NCBI GenBank assembly: GCA_031179305.1 | Contig: JAPSHX010000022.1 | Location: 11,339 to 56,019 of the forward strand | Origin: Paenarthrobacter sp. | GTDB taxonomy: Bacteria > Actinomycetota > Actinomycetes > Actinomycetales > Micrococcaceae | DNA length: 44,681 bases | Direction of reading: 5' to 3' | Shown here: positions 9,020 to 20,940 of the stretch, one piece after another | Layout: every line of letters begins with the position of its first letter | Position numbering within the stretch: the stretch's first letter is position 1 | Made by a program: the position numbers and the translations under genes | The notes under the pieces: model-generated | What the model was told of the DNA's origin: nothing | Seen by the model: the letters and a program-made list of their open reading frames with translations, nothing else | Database searches by the model: none

Positions 9020-9025
9020 ATGGTA
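9020..9025 (-). promoter_or_regulatory. Candidate -10 box for a leaderless GNAT mRNA
   Basis: TACCAT fits TANNNT and lies 6 nt upstream of the GTG start codon, the spacing expected when transcription begins at the first base of the start codon. No clear -35 is seen. Leaderless genes with GTG or ATG starts are common in actinobacteria. Confidence 0.4.
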
Positions 9026-9312
9026 GTCGCGCTTCACGCACCAACGGCACTATTTGCCCCTTTCCGTGATGGAACTATCACTCATGTAAAAAGCGCACGA
9101 CGCCGGGTGGTTGACTCCCGCTGTACCTCTTCGGTTCCGTCGGGTTGACGTTTGTGTTGCCTCCCGTGGCGTCGAATTGAGCCGCGTTGCGTGCGGTGAA
9201 CCCCGGTTTCCTGCTGTTGCGGGCAAATGTCGGGCTGCTGGCAAACGTCTTGGGACCCGTGCTTGAGTTGCCACACATCGGCCCCAACCAGTCCCGACTC
9301 CGAGGAGAAACC
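9026..9312. other. Intergenic leader upstream of the flavin monooxygenase
   Basis: This 287-nt stretch separates the divergent GNAT and monooxygenase genes. No gene is supported. The frame of the monooxygenase stays open upstream to about 9187 and would add a hydrophobic 42-residue extension, but the GAGGAG ribosome site at 9302-9307 and the family start both favour 9313. An 8-bp inverted repeat (GACGTTTG at 9147-9154 and CAAACGTC at 9242-9249) could form a long-range stem in a 5' leader. I recognise no known riboswitch. Confidence 0.4.
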
Positions 9313-10680
9313 ATGACCCTTCCAGACCGCCAACTGCACCTCAACGCGTTCCTGATGAGCACCGGGCATCACGAAGCATCGTGGCGTCTCCCTGAAAGCG
9401 ACCCGCTTGCCCCTACCAAAGTGGAGCACTACCAGCATCTGGCGCGCACAGCTGAACGAGGAAAGCTGGACTCCATCTTCTTCGCGGACTCCCCCGTTCT
9501 CTTCGGGGAGGTGGGCCGGCGTCCGGCCGGGAAGTTGGAGCCCACAGTGCTGCTGACAGCCCTCGCCGCAGCGACCCAAAAGATTGGCCTGATCGCTACG
9601 GCGTCCACCACCTACAACGATCCTTTCAATCTTGCCCGCCGCTTCGCGTCCGTTGACTGGGTCAGCGGAGGCCGCGCCGGCTGGAATGTTGTCACTACGG
9701 CTGGGCCCGATGCCGCCCGAAACTTCGGCGTGGATGACCAGCCTGCACACGCGGTCCGGTACGAACGGGCTGCCGAGTTCATTGAAGTGGCCCAAAAACT
9801 CTGGGATAGCTGGGAAGACGACGCCATCCTGGCGGACAAAGCCGGCGGCGTCTGGGGTGACGACACCAAGATCCGCACCATCGACCACGAAGGGAACCAC
9901 TTCCGTGTCCGCGGGCCGCTGAACGTCCCCCGCTCCCCGCAAGGCCACCCGTTGATCGTGCAGGCCGGGTCCTCGGAAAACGGCAAGAACCTGGCGGCAC
10001 AGTATGCGGAAGCCGTGTTCACAGCGCATCAAACGCTGGCCGACGCCCAAGCCTTCTACTCCGACCTGAAAGCACGCACGGCGGCTGCCGGACGCGATCC
10101 GGAGACCATTAAGATCCTGCCGGGAATCGTTCCGGTCATCGGCTCCACCGAGGCTGAAGCCCTCAAACTCGAGCGTGAACTGGACCAACTCATCAAGCCC
10201 GAATATGCGCGAGAGCAGCTGGCCAAGACGCTCCGCTTGTCCCCTGAGGACCTTCCGTTGGACCGCCAGCTACCTGCTGACCTGCCCTCAGAAGATGAGA
10301 TCGAGGGAGCAAAGAGCCGCTACACGCTGATCGTGGAGCTGGCCAGGCGTGAACAGCTCACTGTCCGGCAGCTGATTGGGCGTTTGGGCGGCGGACGCGG
10401 TCACAGGACCTTCTCGGGCACGCCCGAACAGGTGGCCGATGCTATCCAGGACTGGTTCCACGCCGGCGCCGCTGACGGTTTCAACATCATGCCGCCAGTG
10501 CTTCCTTCGGGCCTCGAAGTCTTCGTGGACCACGTGGTGCCCATCCTGCAGGGGCGTGGGCTCTTCCGGACCGAATACACGGAGTCCACACTCCGTGGAC
10601 ACTACGGGCTCGTACGTCCGGAGAACCGCTACGCCGGAAGCGCCGCGCAGGAGCTCACGTCCATCGGCTCCGCGTTCTGA
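9313..10680 (+). CDS. NtaA/SnaA/DszA-family FMN-dependent monooxygenase (LLM class)
   Basis: Flavin-dependent monooxygenase of the bacterial-luciferase-like superfamily, NtaA/SnaA/DszA branch, whose members use reduced FMN from a separate reductase to oxidise chelators, sulfur heterocycles or other small molecules. The 455-aa product has the family start LHLNAFLMSTGHHEASWR, the substrate/FMN loop LDSIFFADS, the block SGGRAGWNVVTT and the C-terminal GFNIMPPVLPSGLEVFVD. The ATG at 9313 follows GAGGAG at 5-nt spacing. No reductase or transporter gene is adjacent, so the substrate is unknown. The gene stands alone, and its stop is 8 nt from that of the convergent ATPase gene. Confidence 0.9.
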   Translation: MTLPDRQLHLNAFLMSTGHHEASWRLPESDPLAPTKVEHYQHLARTAERGKLDSIFFADSPVLFGEVGRRPAGKLEPTVLLTALAAATQKIGLIATASTTYNDPFNLARRFASVDWVSGGRAGWNVVTTAGPDAARNFGVDDQPAHAVRYERAAEFIEVAQKLWDSWEDDAILADKAGGVWGDDTKIRTIDHEGNHFRVRGPLNVPRSPQGHPLIVQAGSSENGKNLAAQYAEAVFTAHQTLADAQAFYSDLKARTAAAGRDPETIKILPGIVPVIGSTEAEALKLERELDQLIKPEYAREQLAKTLRLSPEDLPLDRQLPADLPSEDEIEGAKSRYTLIVELARREQLTVRQLIGRLGGGRGHRTFSGTPEQVADAIQDWFHAGAADGFNIMPPVLPSGLEVFVDHVVPILQGRGLFRTEYTESTLRGHYGLVRPENRYAGSAAQELTSIGSAF

Positions 10681-10688
10681 ACCGGCCT

Positions 10689-11897
10689 TCAACGCTTGGG
10701 CCAGCTCCACACCGGACCTTCCAGCGGTCCCAGACCCTTGATCCTGGTCTCACCAAGGTCTTTGTAGAGCTCATGCTCATGGGCGGCTCCGCTTTCGCGA
10801 AGTGCCTTGAGCAAGGCCTCGGAGTGGGTTACCACGATCATCTGGCTGTTGGCACTGGCCTGGACAATCAGTCCGGCCAGTGCCGGCATCAGGTCAACGT
10901 GAAGGCTTGTCTCGGGTTCGTTGAGGACCATGAGCTCCGGGGGCCGCGGCGTCAGCAATGCTGCGGTGAGCAGGAGGAAGCGCAGCGTTCCGTCCGAAAG
11001 TTCAGCAGCTTTCATGGGCCGGAGCATGCCCGGCTGCCGTAACTCCACACTGAACCGGCCGTCGCTGACGGCGATCTCCAGCCGGCTCCCCGGAAAGGCG
11101 TGATCGACGGCGGCATCCAACTGCCGCTCGAAGCCCACCTCGCGCAGCGTTTGGAGCGCAGCCGCGAGATCCTTGCCGCTGTGATGCAGCACAGGGGTGC
11201 GTGTACCGAGCTGCGCCTGACGTGCAGGAGCCTCGGCATCAGTGCGGAAATGATCGTAGAAGCGCCATGAACGAACCGAGTCACGGACCCGCAGGACTTC
11301 CGGTGCACGGTCCTGGTCCGAGACCTCTGTCAGCATGCTCTGGAAGGTGTCCAAGCGCCGGGACAGTTCGGTCCACTCGCCATCCGGTCCGCGCAGCTTG
11401 GCGAGGCTGCCCTTGCGGTCCACCAGCAGCGAACCGGGCCGTGCCACGGGACCGGAAAAGATCTGTTCCCGTTTGATCTCTGGGTCCAGGCTGAAGGCCG
11501 AAGGCCGGGAACGGCCGGTTTCCGGGTCAAACCCGGCGCCGCTGGATGCCGGCATTCCAAGGTCCACCAGATAACCGAAGTCGTCACTGGAGTAGCCCAG
11601 CTTCAGGTTCACCGACTCCCTGCGGACCGTCCCCTGAACGGGCACTTCACCCCGGCGCATGGCCTCGCTGATGGACTCGGGCCCAGCCCACAGCGTGGAG
11701 GCCAATCCACCATCGCGGGCCAGGGAGCCCACTACGTTTCCGGAGTCACCGCCGGCGCATTCGGCGAGCAGCCGAAGTGCCCGGTAGAGGGAGGACTTCC
11801 CACTGCCGTTGGCCCCAGTCACGACGTCCAGGCCATGCAACTCGATGGCGAGATCCCGGATGGAACGGTAGTTGGCGATGGCGAGGGCTTTTATCAC
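10689..11897 (-). CDS. AAA_21/SMC-like ATP-binding protein
   Basis: Predicted cytoplasmic ATPase of 402 aa with an ABC/SMC-type nucleotide site: Walker A GANGSGKSS at 28-36, a signature-like LSDGTLRFLLLTAALL and the Walker B variant LMVLNEPETSLH, followed by VVTHSEALL. It begins MIKALAIANYRSIRDL, as stand-alone RecF/OLD-like ATPases of the AAA_21 family do. It has no long coiled coil and no TOPRIM nuclease domain. The function is unknown; relatives occur both as house genes and in defence loci, but nothing nearby supports defence. The start is a GTG 24 nt after the phosphatase gene, and it ends the minus-strand array. Confidence 0.8.
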   Translation of the reverse strand: MIKALAIANYRSIRDLAIELHGLDVVTGANGSGKSSLYRALRLLAECAGGDSGNVVGSLARDGGLASTLWAGPESISEAMRRGEVPVQGTVRRESVNLKLGYSSDDFGYLVDLGMPASSGAGFDPETGRSRPSAFSLDPEIKREQIFSGPVARPGSLLVDRKGSLAKLRGPDGEWTELSRRLDTFQSMLTEVSDQDRAPEVLRVRDSVRSWRFYDHFRTDAEAPARQAQLGTRTPVLHHSGKDLAAALQTLREVGFERQLDAAVDHAFPGSRLEIAVSDGRFSVELRQPGMLRPMKAAELSDGTLRFLLLTAALLTPRPPELMVLNEPETSLHVDLMPALAGLIVQASANSQMIVVTHSEALLKALRESGAAHEHELYKDLGETRIKGLGPLEGPVWSWPKR

Positions 11898-11921
11898 TGG
11901 CTAATGGTCACTGTCTGATGT

Positions 11922-15085
<3,164 letters not shown>

Positions 15086-15724
15086 CTAGTGGGACGACAG
15101 CCGGTTCTTGCTCCACAACGCGAACGCCAGTCCTCCCAGGCCGACCACCAGGACGGCGCCCAGGAGGGCGAACAGGCCGAGCATGTTGGGACCCGAAAAT
15201 GAGCTCGAAGCCAACGCGGCCGCTTCCGTCTCCTTGCCCTTGTCCACAGGCGTGTTCCAGTTGGAGGACTTGCCCGGGCTTGCGCTTGCGGAGCCAGTGG
15301 ACGGAGAGGGCGACGGCGTTGCTGACGCCGACGCCGTACCAGAGGTTGCGGTGGGTTCGGACGAGTTCGACGCCGCACCGGTCGCCTGGGGTGCCACTGT
15401 GACGAACTGGGTCACCGCGGATTGTTGCGGGACCTGAACAGGCTGCGGAACCTGAACAGGCTGAGTGGCTTGCACCGGTGCTTGAACCGGCGGGGCAGGC
15501 GCAGGAGCAACCTCCGGTTCCCTGACCCGTGTCGGCTCCGGTTTGGACGACGGAATCTTGTCCGCTTCCGGAGCGAGCCCGGGCTGCGTGGGTTCCGGTT
15601 CCGTGGGTGCCTCCGAAGGCAAGCAGAGGGCCTTCCCATCGCACGGCGCAGCGTGTGCAGGAACAGCGGAAGCAAACAGCAATCCAACGGCCAGCACCAC
15701 GGCTGGAACTACTGGGTGTCGCAT
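15086..15724 (-). CDS. Secreted proline-rich protein with C-terminal membrane anchor
   Basis: A 212-aa protein of unknown function. It has a Sec signal peptide (MRHPVVPAVVLAVGLLFASA, predicted cleavage after AHA at about residue 26). A two-Cys segment follows (CDGKALC), then a long P/Q/V-rich region with repeats of PVQVPQ, a Ser/Thr/Ala-rich stalk, and one hydrophobic helix near 184-206 with a short basic tail (KNRLSSH). It should be tethered outside the cell with a stalk reaching into the wall. The ATG follows AGGAG. It lies 12 nt after the EssC-like ATPase gene, so it is probably a component or client of that system. It is not WXG100-like. Confidence 0.75.
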   Translation of the reverse strand: MRHPVVPAVVLAVGLLFASAVPAHAAPCDGKALCLPSEAPTEPEPTQPGLAPEADKIPSSKPEPTRVREPEVAPAPAPPVQAPVQATQPVQVPQPVQVPQQSAVTQFVTVAPQATGAASNSSEPTATSGTASASATPSPSPSTGSASASPGKSSNWNTPVDKGKETEAAALASSSFSGPNMLGLFALLGAVLVVGLGGLAFALWSKNRLSSH

Positions 15725-15736
15725 GTCGGTAGTCTC

Positions 15737-18700
15737 CTAGCTACGGTTTTCCGGCGGCATGGCGATCTGAAGCTTGCGTACCTTTCCACGTCCCACGATG
15801 TACCCGCGGCCCGGGATGAAGTCCTTGCTGATGCGGCCCAAGGAGGTGTTGAGGAGGCTGTCGCCTTCCACATCTCCGGGGTTGAGCAAAAGCCCGCGGC
15901 GTCCGGATTTGAACGGCTGCGCAAGGGACCAGGCTTGAGACCATGTGGAAGTCTCCGACTCGCCAACCACCCACTGATCGGCCTTGATCGCAGCCGTGAC
16001 CAGACGTCCCACGCCGGATTCAGCCAAGGTGTCCGTGAACTCGGTGAGGCCCTCGATGAAGATGGCCATAGTGCCAGGGTTGTCCGAGGCTTTGTCAATC
16101 AGGTCATCCACCACGTCCGAGACTTCGTCCGGCCCCACCAGAGACCTGCTCCAGATATTCAGTGACGCCACGGCGGAGCGGCGGGAACCGATATAGATCA
16201 AGTCCGTGCGCGGGTTGGAACGCCGCAAGGCGTATGCCAAGGTGACCAAAGCCACTGTGCGTCCGGCACCCGGAGGTCCGGCCAACAAGAGTGATCCCTT
16301 GGCGGCGATGGCCGCCGAACCCAACGTTTCGTCGTCGACACCAATCACTGGGTTGTCCGGGGCACCGGTGGGCAGGATGTCCAAGTCCACCAATTCCGGG
16401 AGCCGCTGAATCTGCGGTGCTTGCTCGAGACCCTGGCGCAGCATCGCCTGGCTGAGCTTGGCCACTTCCCGGGCCTGAAGCGCGAGGTTCGAGTTGCCTC
16501 CCAGCACGGCGAGCTGAACTTCCAGCCCGTCCAACAGGCCACGCCCGGGAGGCGAGGCTGCGTTGAGCACGTCCTTGGGAACGTCGAGGGTCATGTAGTC
16601 GTCTTCGGAGCTGAGACGGAGGACCAGCCGCTTCTGGATGGAAGCAAGGAGCGACGCCGGAACAGAGTTTGTGCGGTCACCGCTGACTACCAGGTGGATG
16701 CCCAAGGGACGTCCGTCGGTAGCCAGTGTCAGGAAGATGTCCCACAGGGCAGACAAGTTGCTGTACTCGTAGGATTCGCGGAAGGAAGACATGCCGTCCA
16801 CCAGGATAAAGATTCGCTTCTCTTCCGGACGGTTGGCCAACTGCCGGTACTCGACAATGGTGGAGGCCCGGACCTCAGCGAACCGTGCTGCCCTGTCATC
16901 GGCCACTTCCTTGAGCCACCGCAGCAGCCGCCCAACGCGCTCCACGTCGTCGCCGTTGATGATTTCGCCGACGTGCGGAAGGCCATCGAGCATCTTGAGT
17001 CCCGAGGAACCACAGTCGATGCCATAAACGTGAACCGGCCCACCACGCGGCGTGACAGCCGCGGCGATGGCGATCCCGCGGAGCGCCGCCGACTTACCGG
17101 ATCCGCCCGTGCCGTAGACGGCCATATTGCCGTCCTTGTCCGGCTCGTAGAACACCGTGGGCTGGTCCTGGTGTGCGGGGTCATCCGCCACGCCGAGCAG
17201 CAGCCGCTCATCGGTCCGGGGGTTGGGAAGCTTGGAGAAATCGTAGGTTGTGGCGAGCTCGTTAAGCCATGGCTTCCGGGGAGGCTCGATAGACAGCACA
17301 TCAGCTGCACGGATGATGTTTCCGGTCATCCTGGCAATGTCGTTGGGGCCGGCGGGTTCTTCTTCTACCTGCGACACCAGCGGCGGTTCCCATGTGGGGC
17401 CGGACCCGAACGCCATCTCAACGATGTCGATCCGGGGTCGCTGCGGCTTTTCCGTCGTCCAACCGCCGGCGTACCCGGTCTGGAAGCCTTGGATACGGCC
17501 GGGACCGGTCTTGGCGGCACCGCGGCCGGGAATGGACGGATCAAAGTAGGCGGCAGTAGGGACGCCCAGGATGTCCGTTGCGTCCACCTCGTCGGCCATG
17601 CGCAAGGCAACGCGGAGGTTGGTATTGGCGCGCAGGTTGTCTTTGATGACACCGGCCGGCCTTTGTGTAGCCAGGATCAGGTGCAGGCCCAAGGACCGGC
17701 CACGGGCCGCGACATCCACCACGCCGTCAACGAACTCGGGAACTTCAGTAGCCAGCGCCGCGAATTCGTCCACGATGATGATGAGGTACGGGGGCGCCTC
17801 GGGATCGGCTTCGCGTTGCAGCGCCAGGAGGTCCTTGGCTTTCTTGCGGTTCAGGAGTCGCTCGCGATAGTGAAGCTCAGCGCGAAGGGATGTCAGCGCA
17901 CGCCGAACCAGGTGCGGGGACAAGTCGGTCACCAAGCCAACGGTGTGCGGCAGGTGCAGGCAGTCGGCGAATGCGGCGCCGCCCTTATAGTCCACGAACA
18001 GGAAGCTGACGCGGTCCGGGCTGTACGCGGCCGCCATGCCCATCACCCAGGACTGGAGGAACTCGGATTTACCGGCTCCTGTGGTTCCGCCGACCAGAGC
18101 GTGCGGACCTTCGTTCTTGAGGTCCAGGTAGAACGGTTCCACACCTTTGGAACCAACCAGCGCGCGGAGGCTGCCGTTGTCCTTACGGTTGGGCACAGCC
18201 GTGGCATGGACAGAGTTGTTCTCCTGCCAACGCTCGGCCACGGCCTGTGGATTGTCCATCAGTTCCTTGCCGATCAATGTGGCGTACGAAACGGCGCGCG
18301 GGAGGTCGGAATCGTCGTCGAGCGGGTTACCGACATCAACCAGCGGCGACATCATGCGCGCCAACTGTGTGGCGAGGTCCGCGTCAAGGCTTTCACAGCT
18401 CACCGGGTACGTGTGGCGACCCAACCGGACCTGGCCAGTAGTGGTGCCGTGATCGCCGTCCACTGAGAGGAAGTCACGGCACGCCGCGGGAAGGGACTGT
18501 ACATTGGCCGCCACCCACATGATGTGCACGCCGTAATCTGGGCCGCGTTCCACCAACCGCGTGAGTCGGCCGCGATCCACGGGAGCGTCGTCTTCAACGA
18601 TCACCAGGATGGCAGGAACCACGGGACCAGGAACTTCTTCGTGCTCGTTCTTCAGTCCAGGCCGCGGATGCGGGCCCGGCTCCTTGGCCATGGATTCGCG

Positions 18701-20191
18701 TTCTTCCACGAGGTTTTCAAGCCGCGACAACAGGGCAGCACCGGCACCGGGGCCGGCAGCGAGATGATCGCCGGAGATGGGGCTGTGGCCTGAACCGACA
18801 TGCGGGAGCCATTGCAGCCAGTCCCAGCGCTCACGGGAACGTGCCGAGGTCAGTGCTGTGAGGACAACTTCGGCCGGTGAATGGAGCCCCACCAGCTGGA
18901 GCACCATGCCGCGGGCCACGTCATCCACCACGCTGCGGTCCCCCGCAACGCCAAAGGATCCCGAGATTCGCAGTTGCGACACGATCGGAACGCCCTCAAT
19001 GACACGGACTTGCTGCAAGCACTCCTGAATTTCCCGCATGTACTGCGGTTCAGTTTCATTGGCGCCCGGTTCGTCGAACTGGATGCGCGACGGTGCGGAG
19101 CCGAGTCCAAAGCGAACCCCCAGGAAGTGCTGGTGCTCCGGGCGGTGCGTCCAAAGCAGGGGGCCTAGTTTGTAGATCGCGTCCACTGTGTCGCTCACGG
19201 ACGGCGCTTCCTGGAGCCTTACGGCGCGCTCAATGTTCTGCTGCTTGTCGATGTCCTCGCGGAACGCCAGCATGGCGGCTTTGAACTGTTTGTGGCCTTC
19301 CTTGGCCTGCCGCTTGCTCTGCATTTTGTGGTCCACATAGTGCCCCACGATGAACAGCGGCATCATCGCCATGAAAATGACGGAGAGCAGGTTCTGCGTG
19401 AAAGCGAAGAGCACACCACCCATCAGAAGCGGCGCGATCAGCATGATATACGGGAAGGGCTGGTGTTCCGGGCGCTTGGGTCCGGCTGGCGGCACGCGTT
19501 TGGGTGACTCGAACCTGGGCACCACACGCGGCGAACGGTTGAAATCCACCAGCGGCGACGACGGACCACCGCCGTGGTTACGGGACAGGGCGACGACGCC
19601 TACGGAAGTATCGCCCAAAGTGACGGTGTCGGAGGATTCGAGCGTTGCCCGGGTTACCGGCAACCCATCCATGAGGAGGCCGTTGGCAGAGTTCGTGTCC
19701 ACGATTTCCACGGTTTCGCCCACCGTGATCCGCGCATGGCGCTTGGACGTCAGCGGGTCCGACAACCGGATGTCGGCGTCCCGGTCCCGGCCGATGTAGC
19801 TGGTGCCGAAAGGCAGTGAAAATTCCCGTCCGACGTCGGGCCCTGACATCACGCGCAACGTCGCCGCTGCCGGTCCCCTGCCACTGCCGTTGGCGTGCCC
19901 GTTGGAGGCGAACTGCTCGCTGACCTGTGCGAGTGAAACTTTGGACCCAGGCCGCAGCCCGGATTCCAGCAGGTTGTCCATGGGCCGCAGGATGTGCCCG
20001 GAGAGCCCGCCGCCTACAAAAGCCTCGTCCACGCTGATGGACAGGTTCGACGGCGGTTCGGTCCCCTTTCGTGCGGGGTCGGCAGCCCAAAGTTCGGTGG
20101 CAATATCGGCCACGGTGGCACGACCATCCACCGTTACGGCGAGGTCCTTTGCTTCCGCGGGGTCACGCCGCAAGGTCAGGCGGAACTTCAT
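15737..20191 (-). CDS. FHA-domain EssC/EccC-type FtsK/SpoIIIE ATPase
   Basis: Large membrane ATPase of the type VII secretion class, 1484 aa. Residues 1-95 are a beta-rich domain, possibly ubiquitin/YukD-like. An FHA domain follows at 111-203 (IGR 133-135, SKRHA, NSANG), then two TM helices (about 247-265 and 267-285). After these come three P-loop modules: ATPase-1 with GGTTGAGKS (701-709) and IIIVDEF; ATPase-2 with GTGGSGKS (1027-1034) and a weak Walker B LVDGM; and ATPase-3 with GPPGAGRT (1305-1312), where Arg replaces the P-loop Lys. The order FHA, two TMs, three ATPases matches EssC of Firmicutes (T7SSb) better than mycobacterial EccC. It overlaps the upstream FHA-HTH gene by 4 nt. Its regulation by phosphothreonine binding is an inference. 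No WXG100 gene lies in the window. Confidence 0.92.
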   Translation of the reverse strand: MKFRLTLRRDPAEAKDLAVTVDGRATVADIATELWAADPARKGTEPPSNLSISVDEAFVGGGLSGHILRPMDNLLESGLRPGSKVSLAQVSEQFASNGHANGSGRGPAAATLRVMSGPDVGREFSLPFGTSYIGRDRDADIRLSDPLTSKRHARITVGETVEIVDTNSANGLLMDGLPVTRATLESSDTVTLGDTSVGVVALSRNHGGGPSSPLVDFNRSPRVVPRFESPKRVPPAGPKRPEHQPFPYIMLIAPLLMGGVLFAFTQNLLSVIFMAMMPLFIVGHYVDHKMQSKRQAKEGHKQFKAAMLAFREDIDKQQNIERAVRLQEAPSVSDTVDAIYKLGPLLWTHRPEHQHFLGVRFGLGSAPSRIQFDEPGANETEPQYMREIQECLQQVRVIEGVPIVSQLRISGSFGVAGDRSVVDDVARGMVLQLVGLHSPAEVVLTALTSARSRERWDWLQWLPHVGSGHSPISGDHLAAGPGAGAALLSRLENLVEERESMAKEPGPHPRPGLKNEHEEVPGPVVPAILVIVEDDAPVDRGRLTRLVERGPDYGVHIMWVAANVQSLPAACRDFLSVDGDHGTTTGQVRLGRHTYPVSCESLDADLATQLARMMSPLVDVGNPLDDDSDLPRAVSYATLIGKELMDNPQAVAERWQENNSVHATAVPNRKDNGSLRALVGSKGVEPFYLDLKNEGPHALVGGTTGAGKSEFLQSWVMGMAAAYSPDRVSFLFVDYKGGAAFADCLHLPHTVGLVTDLSPHLVRRALTSLRAELHYRERLLNRKKAKDLLALQREADPEAPPYLIIIVDEFAALATEVPEFVDGVVDVAARGRSLGLHLILATQRPAGVIKDNLRANTNLRVALRMADEVDATDILGVPTAAYFDPSIPGRGAAKTGPGRIQGFQTGYAGGWTTEKPQRPRIDIVEMAFGSGPTWEPPLVSQVEEEPAGPNDIARMTGNIIRAADVLSIEPPRKPWLNELATTYDFSKLPNPRTDERLLLGVADDPAHQDQPTVFYEPDKDGNMAVYGTGGSGKSAALRGIAIAAAVTPRGGPVHVYGIDCGSSGLKMLDGLPHVGEIINGDDVERVGRLLRWLKEVADDRAARFAEVRASTIVEYRQLANRPEEKRIFILVDGMSSFRESYEYSNLSALWDIFLTLATDGRPLGIHLVVSGDRTNSVPASLLASIQKRLVLRLSSEDDYMTLDVPKDVLNAASPPGRGLLDGLEVQLAVLGGNSNLALQAREVAKLSQAMLRQGLEQAPQIQRLPELVDLDILPTGAPDNPVIGVDDETLGSAAIAAKGSLLLAGPPGAGRTVALVTLAYALRRSNPRTDLIYIGSRRSAVASLNIWSRSLVGPDEVSDVVDDLIDKASDNPGTMAIFIEGLTEFTDTLAESGVGRLVTAAIKADQWVVGESETSTWSQAWSLAQPFKSGRRGLLLNPGDVEGDSLLNTSLGRISKDFIPGRGYIVGRGKVRKLQIAMPPENRS

Positions 20192-20892
20192 CCTTCGTCG
20201 ACTCCACTCATTTTTTCAAGGAGATGCAGGTCAGCCGGAGTCACCAGGTGCGATGTCACGGCATGCTCCACCAACCGCGCCCGGCGGTTGGTGGCGAGTT
20301 TTCCGACCCCGCCACGCAGTCCAACTACCCCTACGCGGTCCAGTTTGTCGCAGACGTTATCGAGCTTGCGGTTGAAACGGGTCAGAGCCCAGCCCAGTCG
20401 TTTCGCGGCCTCGGCAGATGACGGAATGGCGCTGAATCCCGTGCCGTCGCGTCGCAACATAGGCTCGGCCAAGGCCACGATGAGCGCCTTTTGCGAATCA
20501 GTAAAGACCACGGGTCCGATGGTTGTGTCGCCCGCTTGGTCGTCGTCGCGTGCTTCGTGCCGGAAGGACGGCGTCTTCAAGTGGACAGCGAACTCATAGG
20601 TGGTAGGTCCGGCTGTGAAAATCACATTGGTGTGGCTGAAAACGAGTGGGATCCTCGCCCCCGGCGCAAGCCAGGCCTGCATGCCGCCGGAACCGTCAGC
20701 AATGGTGGCGGACAGCATGCTGCCAACGTTGCTGAGCCACCACATGCCGTCATAGCGGGCGATCTGCAGGAAGCGTCGGTGCAGATAGGGGTTGTCGTCC
20801 ACTTCCAAGTCACCTTCGCGTCCAATATCGAAGATGTCCTCGTCGGATGGTTCGTACCATTCCCCACAGAAATCTATTGCTAGATCCCCCAT
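20188..20892 (-). CDS. Short FHA-like protein with a C-terminal helical (HTH-like) domain
   Basis: A 234-aa cytoplasmic protein. The N-terminal half resembles a degenerate FHA domain: FDIGREGDLEV supplies the GR, HRRFLQIARYDGMWWLSNVG fits the core strands, but the S..N-G loop is poor. The C-terminal half (about 128-225) starts FTDSQKALIVALAEPML and continues AAKRLGWALTRFNRKLD, a pattern of actinobacterial winged-HTH tails attached to FHA domains. I cannot tell whether it binds DNA or a protein. The start ATG at 20892 has AGGAGG 8 nt upstream. It ends with a 4-nt overlap into the EssC-like gene, so the two are made together. Confidence 0.75.
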   Translation of the reverse strand: MGDLAIDFCGEWYEPSDEDIFDIGREGDLEVDDNPYLHRRFLQIARYDGMWWLSNVGSMLSATIADGSGGMQAWLAPGARIPLVFSHTNVIFTAGPTTYEFAVHLKTPSFRHEARDDDQAGDTTIGPVVFTDSQKALIVALAEPMLRRDGTGFSAIPSSAEAAKRLGWALTRFNRKLDNVCDKLDRVGVVGLRGGVGKLATNRRARLVEHAVTSHLVTPADLHLLEKMSGVDEG

Positions 20893-20940
20893 GATCTGTG
20901 CCTCCTCAGTCGGCGGTAAGTAAGTCTCATATGCGGGCCC

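Noticed and set aside
9078..9362. Minus-strand frame of 94 codons opposite the monooxygenase start
   Set aside because: It has no ribosome site, overlaps the start of a clear plus-strand gene, and its composition is unlike the neighbouring proteins.
10689..11897. AAA_21 ATPase as part of a defence system
   Set aside because: Such ATPases occur in defence loci with nuclease or reverse-transcriptase partners, but here the neighbours are ligA, a phosphatase and a monooxygenase, and no effector gene is adjacent.
16421..18466. Long open frame (681 codons) on the plus strand
   Set aside because: It lies wholly opposite the EssC-type ATPase gene, whose motifs are unmistakable. Its product is low-complexity Val/Gly/Arg-rich with no domain, as expected for an antisense shadow in high-GC DNA.
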